Assembly: GCA_017883235.1 (NCBI GenBank)
Contig: JADGNY010000034.1
Coordinates: forward strand, 1 to 51,651
Direction of reading: 5' to 3'
Length of the DNA stretch: 51,651 nucleotides
Source of the DNA: Thermoanaerobaculia bacterium
GTDB lineage: Bacteria > Acidobacteriota > Thermoanaerobaculia > Gp7-AA8
Position numbers and translations under genes: made by a program. Below, in pieces: positions 39,289-48,527 of the stretch (its first letter is position 1; the number at the start of each line of letters is the position of its first letter). The notes below the pieces were generated by a model. It had not been told where the DNA came from. It ran no database searches and worked only from the letters and a program-made list of their open reading frames with translations.

Positions 39289-41469
39289 ATGAGAAGAGTC
39301 ATGATTTGCGCCGCCATTTGCGTCGCGTCCATCACCAGCATGTTTGCGTCGACGAGGATCATCCCCGTGGCCGGGCACCTTCCCGGCGCGAACGGTACGA
39401 GCTGGACGACCGACATCGACCTTACCAACCGCACACCAGCCTCCGTCGTGGTGGATCTGGTTTTCCACCCCGAGGATGGCATCGCCCGGACGCGCTCGGT
39501 CACGCTCGACGCGAATCAATCGGTGCTCCTCGATGACGCGGTCGGTCCCGCGAAGTTTCCGGGCACGAACCCGTCGTCCTGGCTCGGGCAGCTCGAGGTT
39601 CGCTCGACCGGCGATGTGCACGCGACGGCGCATGTCTTCACGCAAGCCGTGGCAGGCGGGACGTACGGGAGCACGTACGAAGACTTCGACCCGTCGGTTC
39701 TCTCGACACAGGGTTCGATCGCGGGGCTGGTCAACAGCGGGCACTTCCGCTCGAACATCGCATTCGCAAACCCGAACGATCAATCGAGCTCCTTCGACTA
39801 CGTGCTTCGCCGCGAGGACGGAAGCGGTGCCGCAACGCGCCACCTCGATGTGCCGGCACACTCGACGCGGCAGCTCTCGATCGGCGATGACGTCGCCGCG
39901 TCGCCCGACGATCGCCGCCTGTCGCTGACCTGGACCTCTACCAGCGGCGGATATGTAGTGGGCAGCATCGTCGACAACAAGTCCGGCGATCCGACCAGTG
40001 CGCCTTCGACATCGCGCGATGCAACGTCACTTCACTTTCCGGTGGTCGGCAAGACGGCGGGCGGTAGCGGAACCTTCTGGTCCACCTCCGCCGTCGTCAG
40101 CTCGGACGGAGACAGCAACGGCAGCGTCACATTTGTCTACGTGGACAACGCCACCGGCCTGACCTACACAAAGACCGCGGACCTTCCCGCACGGAGCACG
40201 GTCAGGAGCGATGACCTCAATGCCTACGTCGGCGCGCCGCTCGGGACCGGATCACTGACCATCCAATCCACCACCCCCATCGTCAGCGCCATCCGCGTTT
40301 TCAATACCCAGCCTGACGGGTCCACCTTCGGGTCTGCGATCCTGCCGCAGAGCAACGTTGTGCAGGCATCCAAGGTGCGTATCGAAGGTGTGCGCCGCGA
40401 CGACGACTACCGCCTGAACGTTGCCATCTCCAACGACGATGCGAACGCTACGGGCGGGACCGTCCGTCTCTTTGACGATCACGGCGTCGAGGTGGAGAGC
40501 GAGCCGTTCCACGTTGAGCATGCCAAGTCGACGCAGGTTTCTATGTCGCGCGGCGTCGATAAGGTACACGCGGGCCAGATCGAGGTCGAGACCGAGAACG
40601 GCGTTGCCGTCACGGTGATCGCTTCCAATATCGATAACCATACAGGAGACACGATCCAGCACGAATCAGAGCAGGAGAACGAGAGACAGACCGAGATCGA
40701 GATCGAGATCACGCCAGTGACCGCGCCGGCCGGAACGTCAATCGCCTTCAGCCTGAAGCACGCCGGCACGAACGTAACAGGCGTCTCCTGGACTTTCGGT
40801 GACGGCACGTCCGCGACAGGATCGACCGCGACCCACACCTACGCATCGGCCGGCGAGTTCGAAGTCAACGCCCAGATCGCGGTCACCGGAGGAAGCATCG
40901 TTCGCGCGCGCGAAGACGTGCACATCACCGGCACCGGTACCGGCTCGGGATCGATCGACTTTACGTTTTCGCCGTCCGCGCCCGCGGCGGGGCAGGAAGT
41001 CGTGTTCACCGCCTCGGGTGCGAGTGCCGGCGGAACGTTCAACTGGAAGTTCCCCGGTGATGTTCGCAAGAGCGGGAATGTCGTGACGTTCACCTTTGCC
41101 GCTGCCGGGGCCTACGAAGTCGAGCTGGAGCTCGAGCACGCCGGAAGCGAGACGTTGCAGACAACGCATGTCGTCACCGTCGGTGGCGGAGGCGGTCCCG
41201 GCCCGGGTCAGAACGTGACTTCGATTGACTTCGCATGGTCACCGCAGACGGTCAAGGCGGGCCAGGCTGCCGTCTTCACCGCGTCCTTCGATCATGCGCC
41301 GCCGGCCGGCTCTGTGGTCAAGTGGCGCTTCCCCGACAACTCGCGGCCGGAAGGAACGACGGCCACCTACACGTTCGCCCCGGCCGGAACGTACACGGTC
41401 CGCGTGCAGATCGAACAGCCTGGACTGCCGTCGATCGAGCGCGAGAAGAGCGTTACCGTAACGCCGTAA
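39289..41469 (+). CDS. Secreted multi-domain protein with three PKD domains
   Basis: 726 residues from ATG 39289, with GAGGAG 7 bases upstream, and a signal peptide (MRRVMICAAICVASITSMFA). The first 460 or so residues hold about four related beta-rich segments (GTSWTTDIDLTNRTPASVVV, FRSNIAFANPNDQSSSFDYV, TFWSTSAVVSSDGDSNGSV, YRLNVAISNDDANATGGTV). These are followed by a Glu-rich linker (ESEQENERQTEIEIEI). Then come three PKD domains, marked by VSWTFGDGTSATGS, FNWKFPGDVR and VKWRFPDNSRPEG, with a Gly-rich linker before the last. Probable cell-surface or extracellular adhesion protein. No sorting domain or transmembrane anchor is present. Confidence 0.88.
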   Translation: MRRVMICAAICVASITSMFASTRIIPVAGHLPGANGTSWTTDIDLTNRTPASVVVDLVFHPEDGIARTRSVTLDANQSVLLDDAVGPAKFPGTNPSSWLGQLEVRSTGDVHATAHVFTQAVAGGTYGSTYEDFDPSVLSTQGSIAGLVNSGHFRSNIAFANPNDQSSSFDYVLRREDGSGAATRHLDVPAHSTRQLSIGDDVAASPDDRRLSLTWTSTSGGYVVGSIVDNKSGDPTSAPSTSRDATSLHFPVVGKTAGGSGTFWSTSAVVSSDGDSNGSVTFVYVDNATGLTYTKTADLPARSTVRSDDLNAYVGAPLGTGSLTIQSTTPIVSAIRVFNTQPDGSTFGSAILPQSNVVQASKVRIEGVRRDDDYRLNVAISNDDANATGGTVRLFDDHGVEVESEPFHVEHAKSTQVSMSRGVDKVHAGQIEVETENGVAVTVIASNIDNHTGDTIQHESEQENERQTEIEIEITPVTAPAGTSIAFSLKHAGTNVTGVSWTFGDGTSATGSTATHTYASAGEFEVNAQIAVTGGSIVRAREDVHITGTGTGSGSIDFTFSPSAPAAGQEVVFTASGASAGGTFNWKFPGDVRKSGNVVTFTFAAAGAYEVELELEHAGSETLQTTHVVTVGGGGGPGPGQNVTSIDFAWSPQTVKAGQAAVFTASFDHAPPAGSVVKWRFPDNSRPEGTTATYTFAPAGTYTVRVQIEQPGLPSIEREKSVTVTP

Positions 41470-41482
41470 CATCAACGCACCG

Positions 41483-41515
41483 GACGGCAGGCCGCGGAGC
41501 TCGCGGCCTGCCGTC
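41483..41515 (+). terminator. Strong hairpin after the PKD gene
   Basis: GACGGCAGGCCGC and GCGGCCTGCCGTC form a perfect 13-bp stem around GGAGCTC, 13 bp past the stop. There is no T-tract, so intrinsic termination is likely but unproven. Confidence 0.65.
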
Positions 41516-41707
41516 GCGCTGGCATCGGTGACTCTCCCTCTGAGCCTGGTTGCGATGTACTTCCCGAGCGATCGAGGGAGGTTGCCATGTTCCTCTACTT
41601 TTCCGCCATGACTCGCCTTCGATTCGCTCTTCTCTTCGTCGCTGTCCTCGGATGAAAACGGTCCTATCTGCGTTCCATCTGCGCCATCTGCGGATAACGT
41701 TCTCTCG

Positions 41708-42484
41708 TCACGCCAGCAACTCCAGGACCCGGTCCGCCCGTTCGAAGAGCAGGCCGTGTCCGGTACCCTCGACGATCTCGAGCTTCGCGCCGGGGATCAG
41801 CGCGGCGATGGCGCGGGAGTGCTCGGGCGGGAACATACGATCTTCCGCGCCGCCGATGACGAGCGTAGGCGCGGTGATGTGGCCGAGGATCGGGGTGAGG
41901 TCGAGGTCTTCGAGGATGGCCAGGATGGCCGCGGAGCCGGCGAAGAATTCGGGCGGCAGTGCGGTGACCTGCCGGATGCGCGATTCCAGGAAGTCCGCGG
42001 GCTGGCGCGCCAGCCATTGATCGCTCCATGTCTGGTTGAAGATCTGCCGGAAGAGCTCCGCCCCCCCTTCCCCTCCCGCCGCTGCCTGTTCCGCCAGGGC
42101 ATGTCCCTCGGTGGCATCACGGCGCATGCGGGCGTCGGTTCGCTCCGTTGCGGTAATCACGGTCAGTTGCTGCACGCGATGGCCATGGAGCGCCGCGGCG
42201 ACCATGGCCACCTCGGCACCGAACGAGACGCCCATCCAATGCGCGGTCTCGATGCCGAGGGCGTCCATGAGATCGATGACGTCGCGCGCGTGCTCGTCGA
42301 GGGAGCTTGGGAACGGGCCGCCGGTGCGCAACTGCCCGCGGAAATCGCATCGCACGACGCGCCATCGTTGGAAGAGGTCGGGGATGAGGGGATCCCATGC
42401 GGCGATGGACATCAAGCCGCCGTTGAGAAGGATCAATGGCGGACCGTCTCCGTCAACGCGATGAGTGAGGGTCAATGTGGGCAT
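41708..42484 (-). CDS. Alpha/beta hydrolase
   Basis: 258 residues. Oxyanion-hole region LILLNGGLMS, nucleophile elbow GVSFGAE, acid in GGAEDRMFPPE and catalytic His in GTGHGLLFE complete the triad. Substrate unknown; such enzymes act on esters, lactones or epoxides. Its start lies inside the 3' end of the PLP enzyme gene (32-bp overlap), so the two are probably one operon. Confidence 0.87.
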   Translation of the reverse strand: MPTLTLTHRVDGDGPPLILLNGGLMSIAAWDPLIPDLFQRWRVVRCDFRGQLRTGGPFPSSLDEHARDVIDLMDALGIETAHWMGVSFGAEVAMVAAALHGHRVQQLTVITATERTDARMRRDATEGHALAEQAAAGGEGGAELFRQIFNQTWSDQWLARQPADFLESRIRQVTALPPEFFAGSAAILAILEDLDLTPILGHITAPTLVIGGAEDRMFPPEHSRAIAALIPGAKLEIVEGTGHGLLFERADRVLELLA

Positions 42485-43721
42485 TCTCTTCGATCGGGGG
42501 AGACGCTGTCGTGGGTAAAGCGAACGTAGCGTCCTCCACCGCGGCCAGCGCCTGCGCGAGGTCAGCGCGGATATCGTCGAGGTCTTCGCAACCGACGGAA
42601 AGCCGGACCAGGCCGGGAGTGATGCCTTCCTCCCGCTGCTCCTGTGCGGTTACCGCGGCATGCGTCATCGAGGCGGGGTGCTCGATCAGCGACTCGACGC
42701 CTCCGAGGGAGACGGCCAGGGTGATCAGCCGGACGTTGTTCATCAGGATGCGGCCGGCGTCGACGCCGCCGGGGAGCTCGAAGGCGATCATCGAGCCGGG
42801 GCCGGACATCTGGCGTTTGGCCAGGTCGTATTGGGGATGGGAACGGAGGCCGGGGAAGCGGACCCAGGCCACCGAGGAGAGGTCTTCGAGCCATTGGGCC
42901 AGCTTGATGGCATTCTCCTGGGCGCGCTCGACGCGCATGCCGAGGGTACGGATGCCGCGAAGGACGAGCCAGGCCTGGTGAGGATCCATGGTCGTGCCGA
43001 AGCTGATGGCAGTGTGACGGACGGATTCCAGCATCGATGTCTGGCGGGCCACGATCATTCCGGCGATGACGTCGCTGTGTCCGTTGAGTGACTTGGTCAT
43101 GGAATGAACGACGAGGTCGGCTCCCATCGCCAGCGGACGCTGGAGGTGCGGCCCGGCGAAGGTGTTGTCGACGACGAGCGGAATGCCGGCGAAACGGGCC
43201 ACTTCGACGGCGGCGTCGAGATCGACGAGGTCGAGCGTCGGATTCGCCGGCGTTTCGACGAAGATCAGGCGCGTTTCAGGGCGCAGGGCGGATCGGATGG
43301 CGGCCGGGTCAGCAGCGCGGACGAAGGTCGAGGTGATGCCGAAGCGGGCGAACGCTTTCTGGATCAGCTTTCGCGACGCGCCGTAGATCGGTTGCGTGGC
43401 GATGACGTGATCGCCCTGACGGAGGAGCGCCAGGAGCGCGGTGCTGACGGCCGCCATTCCGGTTGCCGTGGCCACAGCGCCGGCGCCTTCTTCGAGCTCG
43501 GCGACGCACTCTTCGAGCGCCTGAACGGTGGGATTACCGAGGCGTGAATAAATCAGTCCGTGGGAACTGCCGCCGAAGCGGGCGGCACCTTCTTCGGCCG
43601 AGGGAAAGGCGAAGGTCGAGGTCTGATAGATGGGGACGGAGACAGCGCCGCGATGCTCGGCGGGATCAATTCCTCCGTGGATGGCGGCGGTGTGAGGGCC
43701 TTGTTGTCCGGGCTTGGTCAT
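42453..43721 (-). CDS. Cys/Met metabolism PLP enzyme (gamma-lyase or gamma-synthase)
   Basis: 422 residues, full length for the trans-sulfuration family. YSRLGNPTVQALEE, the aromatic-stacking Tyr in QPIYGASRKL, DNTFAGPHLQRPLAMGADLV and the PLP lysine in HSMTKSLNGHSDVIAG are all present. The C-terminus has VSLGGVESLIEHPASMTHA and GLVRLSVGCED. Possible reactions are methionine or cystathionine gamma-lyase, or cystathionine gamma-synthase; these cannot be told apart by eye. Co-transcribed with the alpha/beta hydrolase. Confidence 0.9.
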   Translation of the reverse strand: MTKPGQQGPHTAAIHGGIDPAEHRGAVSVPIYQTSTFAFPSAEEGAARFGGSSHGLIYSRLGNPTVQALEECVAELEEGAGAVATATGMAAVSTALLALLRQGDHVIATQPIYGASRKLIQKAFARFGITSTFVRAADPAAIRSALRPETRLIFVETPANPTLDLVDLDAAVEVARFAGIPLVVDNTFAGPHLQRPLAMGADLVVHSMTKSLNGHSDVIAGMIVARQTSMLESVRHTAISFGTTMDPHQAWLVLRGIRTLGMRVERAQENAIKLAQWLEDLSSVAWVRFPGLRSHPQYDLAKRQMSGPGSMIAFELPGGVDAGRILMNNVRLITLAVSLGGVESLIEHPASMTHAAVTAQEQREEGITPGLVRLSVGCEDLDDIRADLAQALAAVEDATFALPTTASPPIEENAHIDPHSSR

Positions 43722-43838
43722 GGTTCACCAGATCATCCGCGTTGCGTCGAACTTGACAGCATGTCAGCGGTCACCGGCCGGCGTGATCCTTCGCACGAGC
43801 TCGTGATCGTTTACGCTATTGGCGTTGGAGGGTCTGAC

Positions 43839-44900
43839 ATGTTGCGTCTTTTTCGAGTCCTCGGTCTGGTCGCCATCGTCGTGTACTCGTTCATCGCAAA
43901 TGCTGAGGAGACCTTCACCGTCGGTACGGCGACGGCGGCGCGTGGTCAGAAAGCGTCAGGGACGATCGAGGTGCCGGCGGGGGTCGATGCGGCGCTGAGC
44001 ATTCCGGTCGTCGTCGTGAATGGCGCGCGGCCAGGTCCGGTGCTGGCGCTTGTCTCCGGCGCGCATGGGACCGAATACGCGTCGATCATCTCTCTGGAGA
44101 AGGTGATCGAGAGGCTCGATCCGGCGGCGCTGGCCGGAACGGTCATCATCGTCCCGCTGGTCAATGTCCGCTCGTTCGAGCAGAAGATCGCCCACGTCAA
44201 CCCGGTCGACAGGAAGAGCATGAACGGCTTCTACCCCGGCCGGATGGACGGCACGCAGACGGAGCGGGCGTCGTTCCTGATCACGAAGCAGGTGGTGGAG
44301 CGGTGCGACCATCTCATCGATCTACACGGTGGCGACATCGACGAAAGCCTCCGCCCCTACGGCTACTGGACCGTCACCGGCAACGCGCAGCAGGACGCGC
44401 TGTCGAAGCAGATGGTCCTGGCGTTCGGCCTCGATCACATCATCATTTCCGCCGACCGTCCGAAGGATCCCGCCGCATCGCGCTACCTCGAGAACACCGC
44501 TTCGACGCGCGGGAAGGCGTCGATCACCGTCGAGGCGGGACACGCGGGGACCGTCGAGACCGACGACGTCGAGGCGCTGGCCGAGGGATGTTTCAACGTG
44601 ATGCGCTTCCTGAAGATGCTGCCGGGCGTGGCGATGCGTGTCGAGAATCCGGTCTGGATCGAGAAGGTCGAGAGCGTGACCAGCGATCAGACGGGCATCT
44701 TCTATCCGCTCGTCAAACGCGGGACCTACGTCTCCCAGGGGATGCGCATCGGGTACGTGACCGATTACGTCGGGAAGACCATCCTCGACGCGCGTGCTCC
44801 CGCGGCCGGGGTGGTGACGTTCATCCGCGCGGTTCCGTCGATGACGAAAGGGGAGACGATCGCCAGCATCGGGGTGGTGGCGCAGCAGGCGCCGAAGTAA
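43839..44900 (+). CDS. Secreted succinylglutamate desuccinylase/aspartoacylase-like protein
   Basis: 353 residues from ATG 43839, with a signal-like start (MLRLFRVLGLVAIVVYSFIA). Zinc ligands His76 and Glu79 are in SGAHGTEY and a third His is in IDLHGGDID; the catalytic Glu is in TVEAGHAG. The C-terminal part (VTSDQTGIFYPLVKRGTYVS, ILDARAPAAGVV) is a lipoyl-like barrel common in this subfamily. These M14-related enzymes remove acyl groups from amino acids or related compounds. A signal peptide suggests an extracytoplasmic role. An alternative start at 43761 would hide the signal sequence. Confidence 0.85.
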   Translation: MLRLFRVLGLVAIVVYSFIANAEETFTVGTATAARGQKASGTIEVPAGVDAALSIPVVVVNGARPGPVLALVSGAHGTEYASIISLEKVIERLDPAALAGTVIIVPLVNVRSFEQKIAHVNPVDRKSMNGFYPGRMDGTQTERASFLITKQVVERCDHLIDLHGGDIDESLRPYGYWTVTGNAQQDALSKQMVLAFGLDHIIISADRPKDPAASRYLENTASTRGKASITVEAGHAGTVETDDVEALAEGCFNVMRFLKMLPGVAMRVENPVWIEKVESVTSDQTGIFYPLVKRGTYVSQGMRIGYVTDYVGKTILDARAPAAGVVTFIRAVPSMTKGETIASIGVVAQQAPK

Positions 44901-45065
44901 GGGTCGCACGTGGTCCGATCCTCAACCGGAACCAGCCGCGCAGCGTGACGTATAATCTCGTGGTACGTATTGGGGTAGGTACTACCTCAGAAGGGGATGA
45001 AGTTTTGCATCATCCTCTGTCGGATGTGATGAAGTCGGCTGGCGCGGCCATCCGTGAGGGCGAAC

Positions 45066-45506
45066 GTGTCTGAAGAGACGAAGACTGTTTCTGGTTCGGT
45101 ATCCGTCGCAAAGTTTGCGGACGGGTTTCGAGACTATGCTAGCTGCCCCATTTCAATTGCCATTCAAATGGCATCACTAGCCAAGCTAGATGACGGCTGG
45201 TATGACGAGGCATCCCGTAAGTATGAACCTGAGGAGCTGCGTTGGGTTACTAGATTGCTAAGCTCGGTTTTGGATGCCTTCACGCTACCTACTCCCTATA
45301 TTTATCCGACGCCAGAGGGCCTAGTACGGGCCGAATGGTCACGCGGTAACGCCGAAGTAATTGTGAATATCGACCTATCCATCCAATCGGCGGAGGTGAT
45401 AGCGGCACTCGCTGGATCAGATGATGTTGATGAATTGACCGTCGCGTTCGCAGATCACAACGCAGAACGCGTATTGGGGTTGTTTCTCTCTCGTTACCTA
45501 CGGTAG
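45066..45506 (+). CDS. Uncharacterised protein, first of a recurrent pair
   Basis: 146 residues from GTG 45066; GTG 45054 is also possible. KFADGFRDYASCPISIAIQM and TPYIYPTPEGLVRAEWSRGN are characteristic: I recall this arrangement as a frequent partner of the next gene. A perfect TATAAT (44951-44956) lies upstream but lacks a good -35. Function unknown; such tightly linked small pairs are often toxin-antitoxin or defence-related, which is inference only. Confidence 0.6.
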   Translation: MSEETKTVSGSVSVAKFADGFRDYASCPISIAIQMASLAKLDDGWYDEASRKYEPEELRWVTRLLSSVLDAFTLPTPYIYPTPEGLVRAEWSRGNAEVIVNIDLSIQSAEVIAALAGSDDVDELTVAFADHNAERVLGLFLSRYLR

Positions 45507-45524
45507 GAGATGAACTGAGCAGTG

Positions 45525-45980
45525 ATGTCAACGGACGATCCGCTGCCTGCTGACTCGGATGAGCTGTTGTATCGTCAGGTGCATCCGAACTTCGCACCTT
45601 TTGGACGACCAAGCAGCCAAGCCTTTAGTCCTACCAAGAAGGACAACTACCAATTGTCGGTAGACCGGTCATCCAGCACTACCCCCAAAGACGCATTTGT
45701 GCTACACACTGAAGGCCGGGGCTTGAAGTCCGCCGGAACATGGGCCGTAACCGTAGCAGAATGTACGGAAAAGCATCTAGGCTGTTTTCCAGACCCTTTG
45801 TTTTGCCCTCCAGAGATAATCGCCGATCCAGCGCACTGCCGTGTCGATTTCTCGTCTCTTAGTTCCGATGGCCGAAGACAAATAGCGGGGCAATTCTTGG
45901 CGACGGCAGCTCATTCTCGGGGGTGTCTCTTCCTTGCTCAATCCGATGATTCTCGTCGAGGTGACGAGCGACTCGTCTGA
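45525..45980 (+). CDS. Uncharacterised protein, second of the pair, C-terminus chimeric
   Basis: 151 residues. ELLYRQVHPNFAPFGRPSSQ, AFSPTKKDNYQLSVDRSS and WAVTVAECTEKHLGCFPDP are the recurring motifs of this family, which normally ends soon after AxxRGxLY. Here it reads AHSRGCLF and then enters LAQSDDSRRGDERLV, which is antisense-free read-through into a Uma2 fragment in another frame. The end has therefore been replaced by rearrangement. The gap to the first gene is 18 bp. Confidence 0.6.
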   Translation: MSTDDPLPADSDELLYRQVHPNFAPFGRPSSQAFSPTKKDNYQLSVDRSSSTTPKDAFVLHTEGRGLKSAGTWAVTVAECTEKHLGCFPDPLFCPPEIIADPAHCRVDFSSLSSDGRRQIAGQFLATAAHSRGCLFLAQSDDSRRGDERLV

Positions 45981-46203
45981 GGATTACGACACCGGCCCGA
46001 AACTCGGTTACTACGAGACGATTCCGACCCTTCGCGAGTACGTCGTCGTATCGCATCGCGAGCGGCGGATCGCGGTCCACAGCCGTGGCGCGGACGATGC
46101 CTGGACCGCGCGTGTCGCAATCAGAGGAGGACGGGTCGAAGTCTCCTCGCTGAGCGCCGAGTTGATCGTGGACGAGATCTATCGCAACAGCGCTGTTCGC
46201 TGA
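45934..46203 (+). pseudogene. 3' half of a Uma2-family nuclease gene
   Basis: LLNPMILVEVTSDSSEDYDT, GPKLGYYETIPTLREYVVVS and HRERRIAVHSRG are the second half of Uma2 (DUF820), including the VEVTSxSSExxD core with its nuclease-like acidic residues. The N-terminal half is missing, and the preceding gene runs straight into it. The last 25 bp overlap the 3' end of the convergent transketolase-like gene. Confidence 0.75.
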
Positions 46204-48527
46204 TCTCTCGCGAGCGCGGCCGCGTAGGCGACGATTTGCCGGTACTGCGATTCCCCATCCAGTCCCGCTTCGGCGATTACCGCCGGTCCCGGGCCGCTGC
46301 CGGGGTAGCGACCGTTCATGAAGGGGTGCATGGTCATGGCGCGGCCCTGCTCGGAGACGATCCAGCGGTACATGGTGGGGAGGGTGAAGCCTGTGATGCC
46401 GATGGCGGCGGCGGGGATTTTCGGGCGATCATTTTCGGGCAGGAGATCGAAGAGCTCGGCGCTGGCGATGTACCACGCTTCGACGTCGATGCCGTCGCGC
46501 AGGAGTCTGGGTAGCGCGTGCGTGACGAACTCGTAGGTGACGCCGGATTCCTGGAGTACGACGACGACGTCGGGGGTACCGCGGGCTTTGCGCAGACGAT
46601 AGACGCCGCGCGCGGCATGGTCCGCAGGGGCGAGTCCGAGCGCTTCGCGGTCAGGGACGATTTCGGTTGGGCGGGTGACGAATGGGGCGATGAGTGATGG
46701 ACGCTTCGATAGGGCGGCGGCGAACAGCGGCCAGATCTCGTTCGGCTCCCACGGCGTCAGCGTGATGGCGGCGCCGCGCGGGAAGTTCTCCTGCAGCAGC
46801 TGGAGCGGCTGCGGATCGGCGTGCGTCGGGCCATCTTCGCCGGTGCCGAGCCCGGCATGTCCGCAGATGAGAACGAATGGACGGGCCGGCTCGCCGGTGC
46901 GCTCGTGGCGGGCCTGGTTGCCGATGGCGTGCAGGCGGGAGGCGATGTGGCCGAGAGGCGCGATGAAGGCGCCGTATGAGGCGCCGGCACCGATGTGTTT
47001 TCCGAAGGCCGACACGCCGGAGAGCACGGCGGCGATGGCGTCTTCGCAGATGCCGCCGACGGCGAGTTGCCGGGAGTCGGGGTTGTCGATGACGGCGTGA
47101 AACCCCGGCGCGAAGTCTTTCGCCCCTTCGGCGACGCTCGTCGATCCGAGCAGATCGGCGGCGGCGATGAAGATCGCGCCTCCGCTCAGGCGATTGAGAA
47201 AGCCGAGGGTTGCGCCGAGTTGCCCGCGCAAGGTTGCCTTCGTGTCCGGTTTGAGCACGAGATCCGAGGGAGTGGTCTCGATCGCGGCGAGCGCGTAGAC
47301 GTCGTCGATCATCGGCGCGTTCGGGCGCGGCGTACGCGATGCGGCGTCGAGCCTTCGCTGCGCGGCGACAACGCGCGCGGCGAGACGGCGCGTCACGTCG
47401 TACTCGGACTCGAGCCAGCCGCGAAGGGCCGTCAGGCCGTCCCAGAAGCAGCGCTCGACGATGGCCGTCTCGCGGCCGTCGCTGCAGAGGCGGTCGGCAT
47501 CGCAGCGCGGGATGGCCTCGAGCACGGCGTCGGGAAGAGGAAGCGCTTCGAAGAAGGCGCGCGAGCAGAGCTTGTGGCCGGCTCCGTGCGAGCCGCGCCC
47601 TTCGATTCCGTAGCGCCACCCTTTCGTCGTGCGGTAGACGATGGCGGTCGGTTGGCCGTTGCCGATGCCGGCCGCGCGATGCTGCGCGGCGACGATGGTC
47701 TGGAAATCGGTCCCGTCGGGGACGTAGATGACGTTCCAGTCGTTGGCGTAGGCGAGCTCCATCGGATCCCACTGCACGTAGTCGCCGCGCGCATCGCCTT
47801 CGCGCGTGACGCGGTCGGAGTCGATCGACGACTGGTTCCAGTCCACGTGCAGGACGGCGTTGCCCAGCGATGCCGTACCGGCGAAGGCCAGCGCCTCGGC
47901 GACGCGGCCGGGGGTGAGGCCGCCTTCGCCCTCGACGATGTGGACGTACGGCGCGCTCGCGCCGAACCAGTCGGCAGCCGCGAGGGCATAGCCGAGGGCC
48001 GCGCCGTCGCCGACGCCGGAGGCGCCGGTGGCGAGTTTCACGAACGGCGTCGCTGGCGTCGGATGGCCATCGAGCGCTTTTGATCCGAAGCGCATGGAGA
48101 TGGGCATCGGTCTGGCCGGATTGCGGCGAAATCCGAGGAGGTCTTCGAGACGGAGCTGATCGGCGACGGGCGGAAGCAACGCCGGAGCGGCGATGCGCAT
48201 GATCTCGTTGCGCAGCGCGGAGATCGCGTAGAGGCCGAGTGCCTTGTGGCCCGCGGCGAAGACGATGGCGTCGGCGTCGTCGCGGTTGGGCCGTGCGAAG
48301 TCGTAGCTCATCGCATCGAAGAGGAGCGCGGCCACGAAACGACCCGACGAGATCGAGCCGCCGGGGTGCCCGGAGAGCGGCGCGTAGTTGTAGAGCATGG
48401 CGCAGAGCGCGCGGTAGGCGTAGTTGAGCGTTTCGAATGCGCGCCCGTCATCGATGTCGAGGCTCGTCGATGGCTGCCCTGTCAGATCGATCCAGATTCC
48501 GCGGCGCGGGCCGAAGGCAACGCTCAT
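46179..48527 (-). CDS. Transketolase-like thiamine-diphosphate enzyme
   Basis: 782 residues from ATG 48527, which overlaps the aminotransferase stop (ATGA). The N-terminal part has SGHPGGSISSGRF, GASGVGDGAALGYA and EGEGGLTPGRVAEAL, where transketolase has GDGE. The middle part has PFVLICGHAGLGTGEDGPTH, equivalent to the GVGEDGPTHQ region. The C-terminal domain has VVVVLQESGVTYEF. The sequence diverges from housekeeping transketolases at the diphosphate motif (GEG, then DWNQ), so a specialised two-carbon transfer is possible. The coupling to an aminotransferase suggests a shared pathway. Confidence 0.8.
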   Translation of the reverse strand: MSVAFGPRRGIWIDLTGQPSTSLDIDDGRAFETLNYAYRALCAMLYNYAPLSGHPGGSISSGRFVAALLFDAMSYDFARPNRDDADAIVFAAGHKALGLYAISALRNEIMRIAAPALLPPVADQLRLEDLLGFRRNPARPMPISMRFGSKALDGHPTPATPFVKLATGASGVGDGAALGYALAAADWFGASAPYVHIVEGEGGLTPGRVAEALAFAGTASLGNAVLHVDWNQSSIDSDRVTREGDARGDYVQWDPMELAYANDWNVIYVPDGTDFQTIVAAQHRAAGIGNGQPTAIVYRTTKGWRYGIEGRGSHGAGHKLCSRAFFEALPLPDAVLEAIPRCDADRLCSDGRETAIVERCFWDGLTALRGWLESEYDVTRRLAARVVAAQRRLDAASRTPRPNAPMIDDVYALAAIETTPSDLVLKPDTKATLRGQLGATLGFLNRLSGGAIFIAAADLLGSTSVAEGAKDFAPGFHAVIDNPDSRQLAVGGICEDAIAAVLSGVSAFGKHIGAGASYGAFIAPLGHIASRLHAIGNQARHERTGEPARPFVLICGHAGLGTGEDGPTHADPQPLQLLQENFPRGAAITLTPWEPNEIWPLFAAALSKRPSLIAPFVTRPTEIVPDREALGLAPADHAARGVYRLRKARGTPDVVVVLQESGVTYEFVTHALPRLLRDGIDVEAWYIASAELFDLLPENDRPKIPAAAIGITGFTLPTMYRWIVSEQGRAMTMHPFMNGRYPGSGPGPAVIAEAGLDGESQYRQIVAYAAALARDQRTALLR

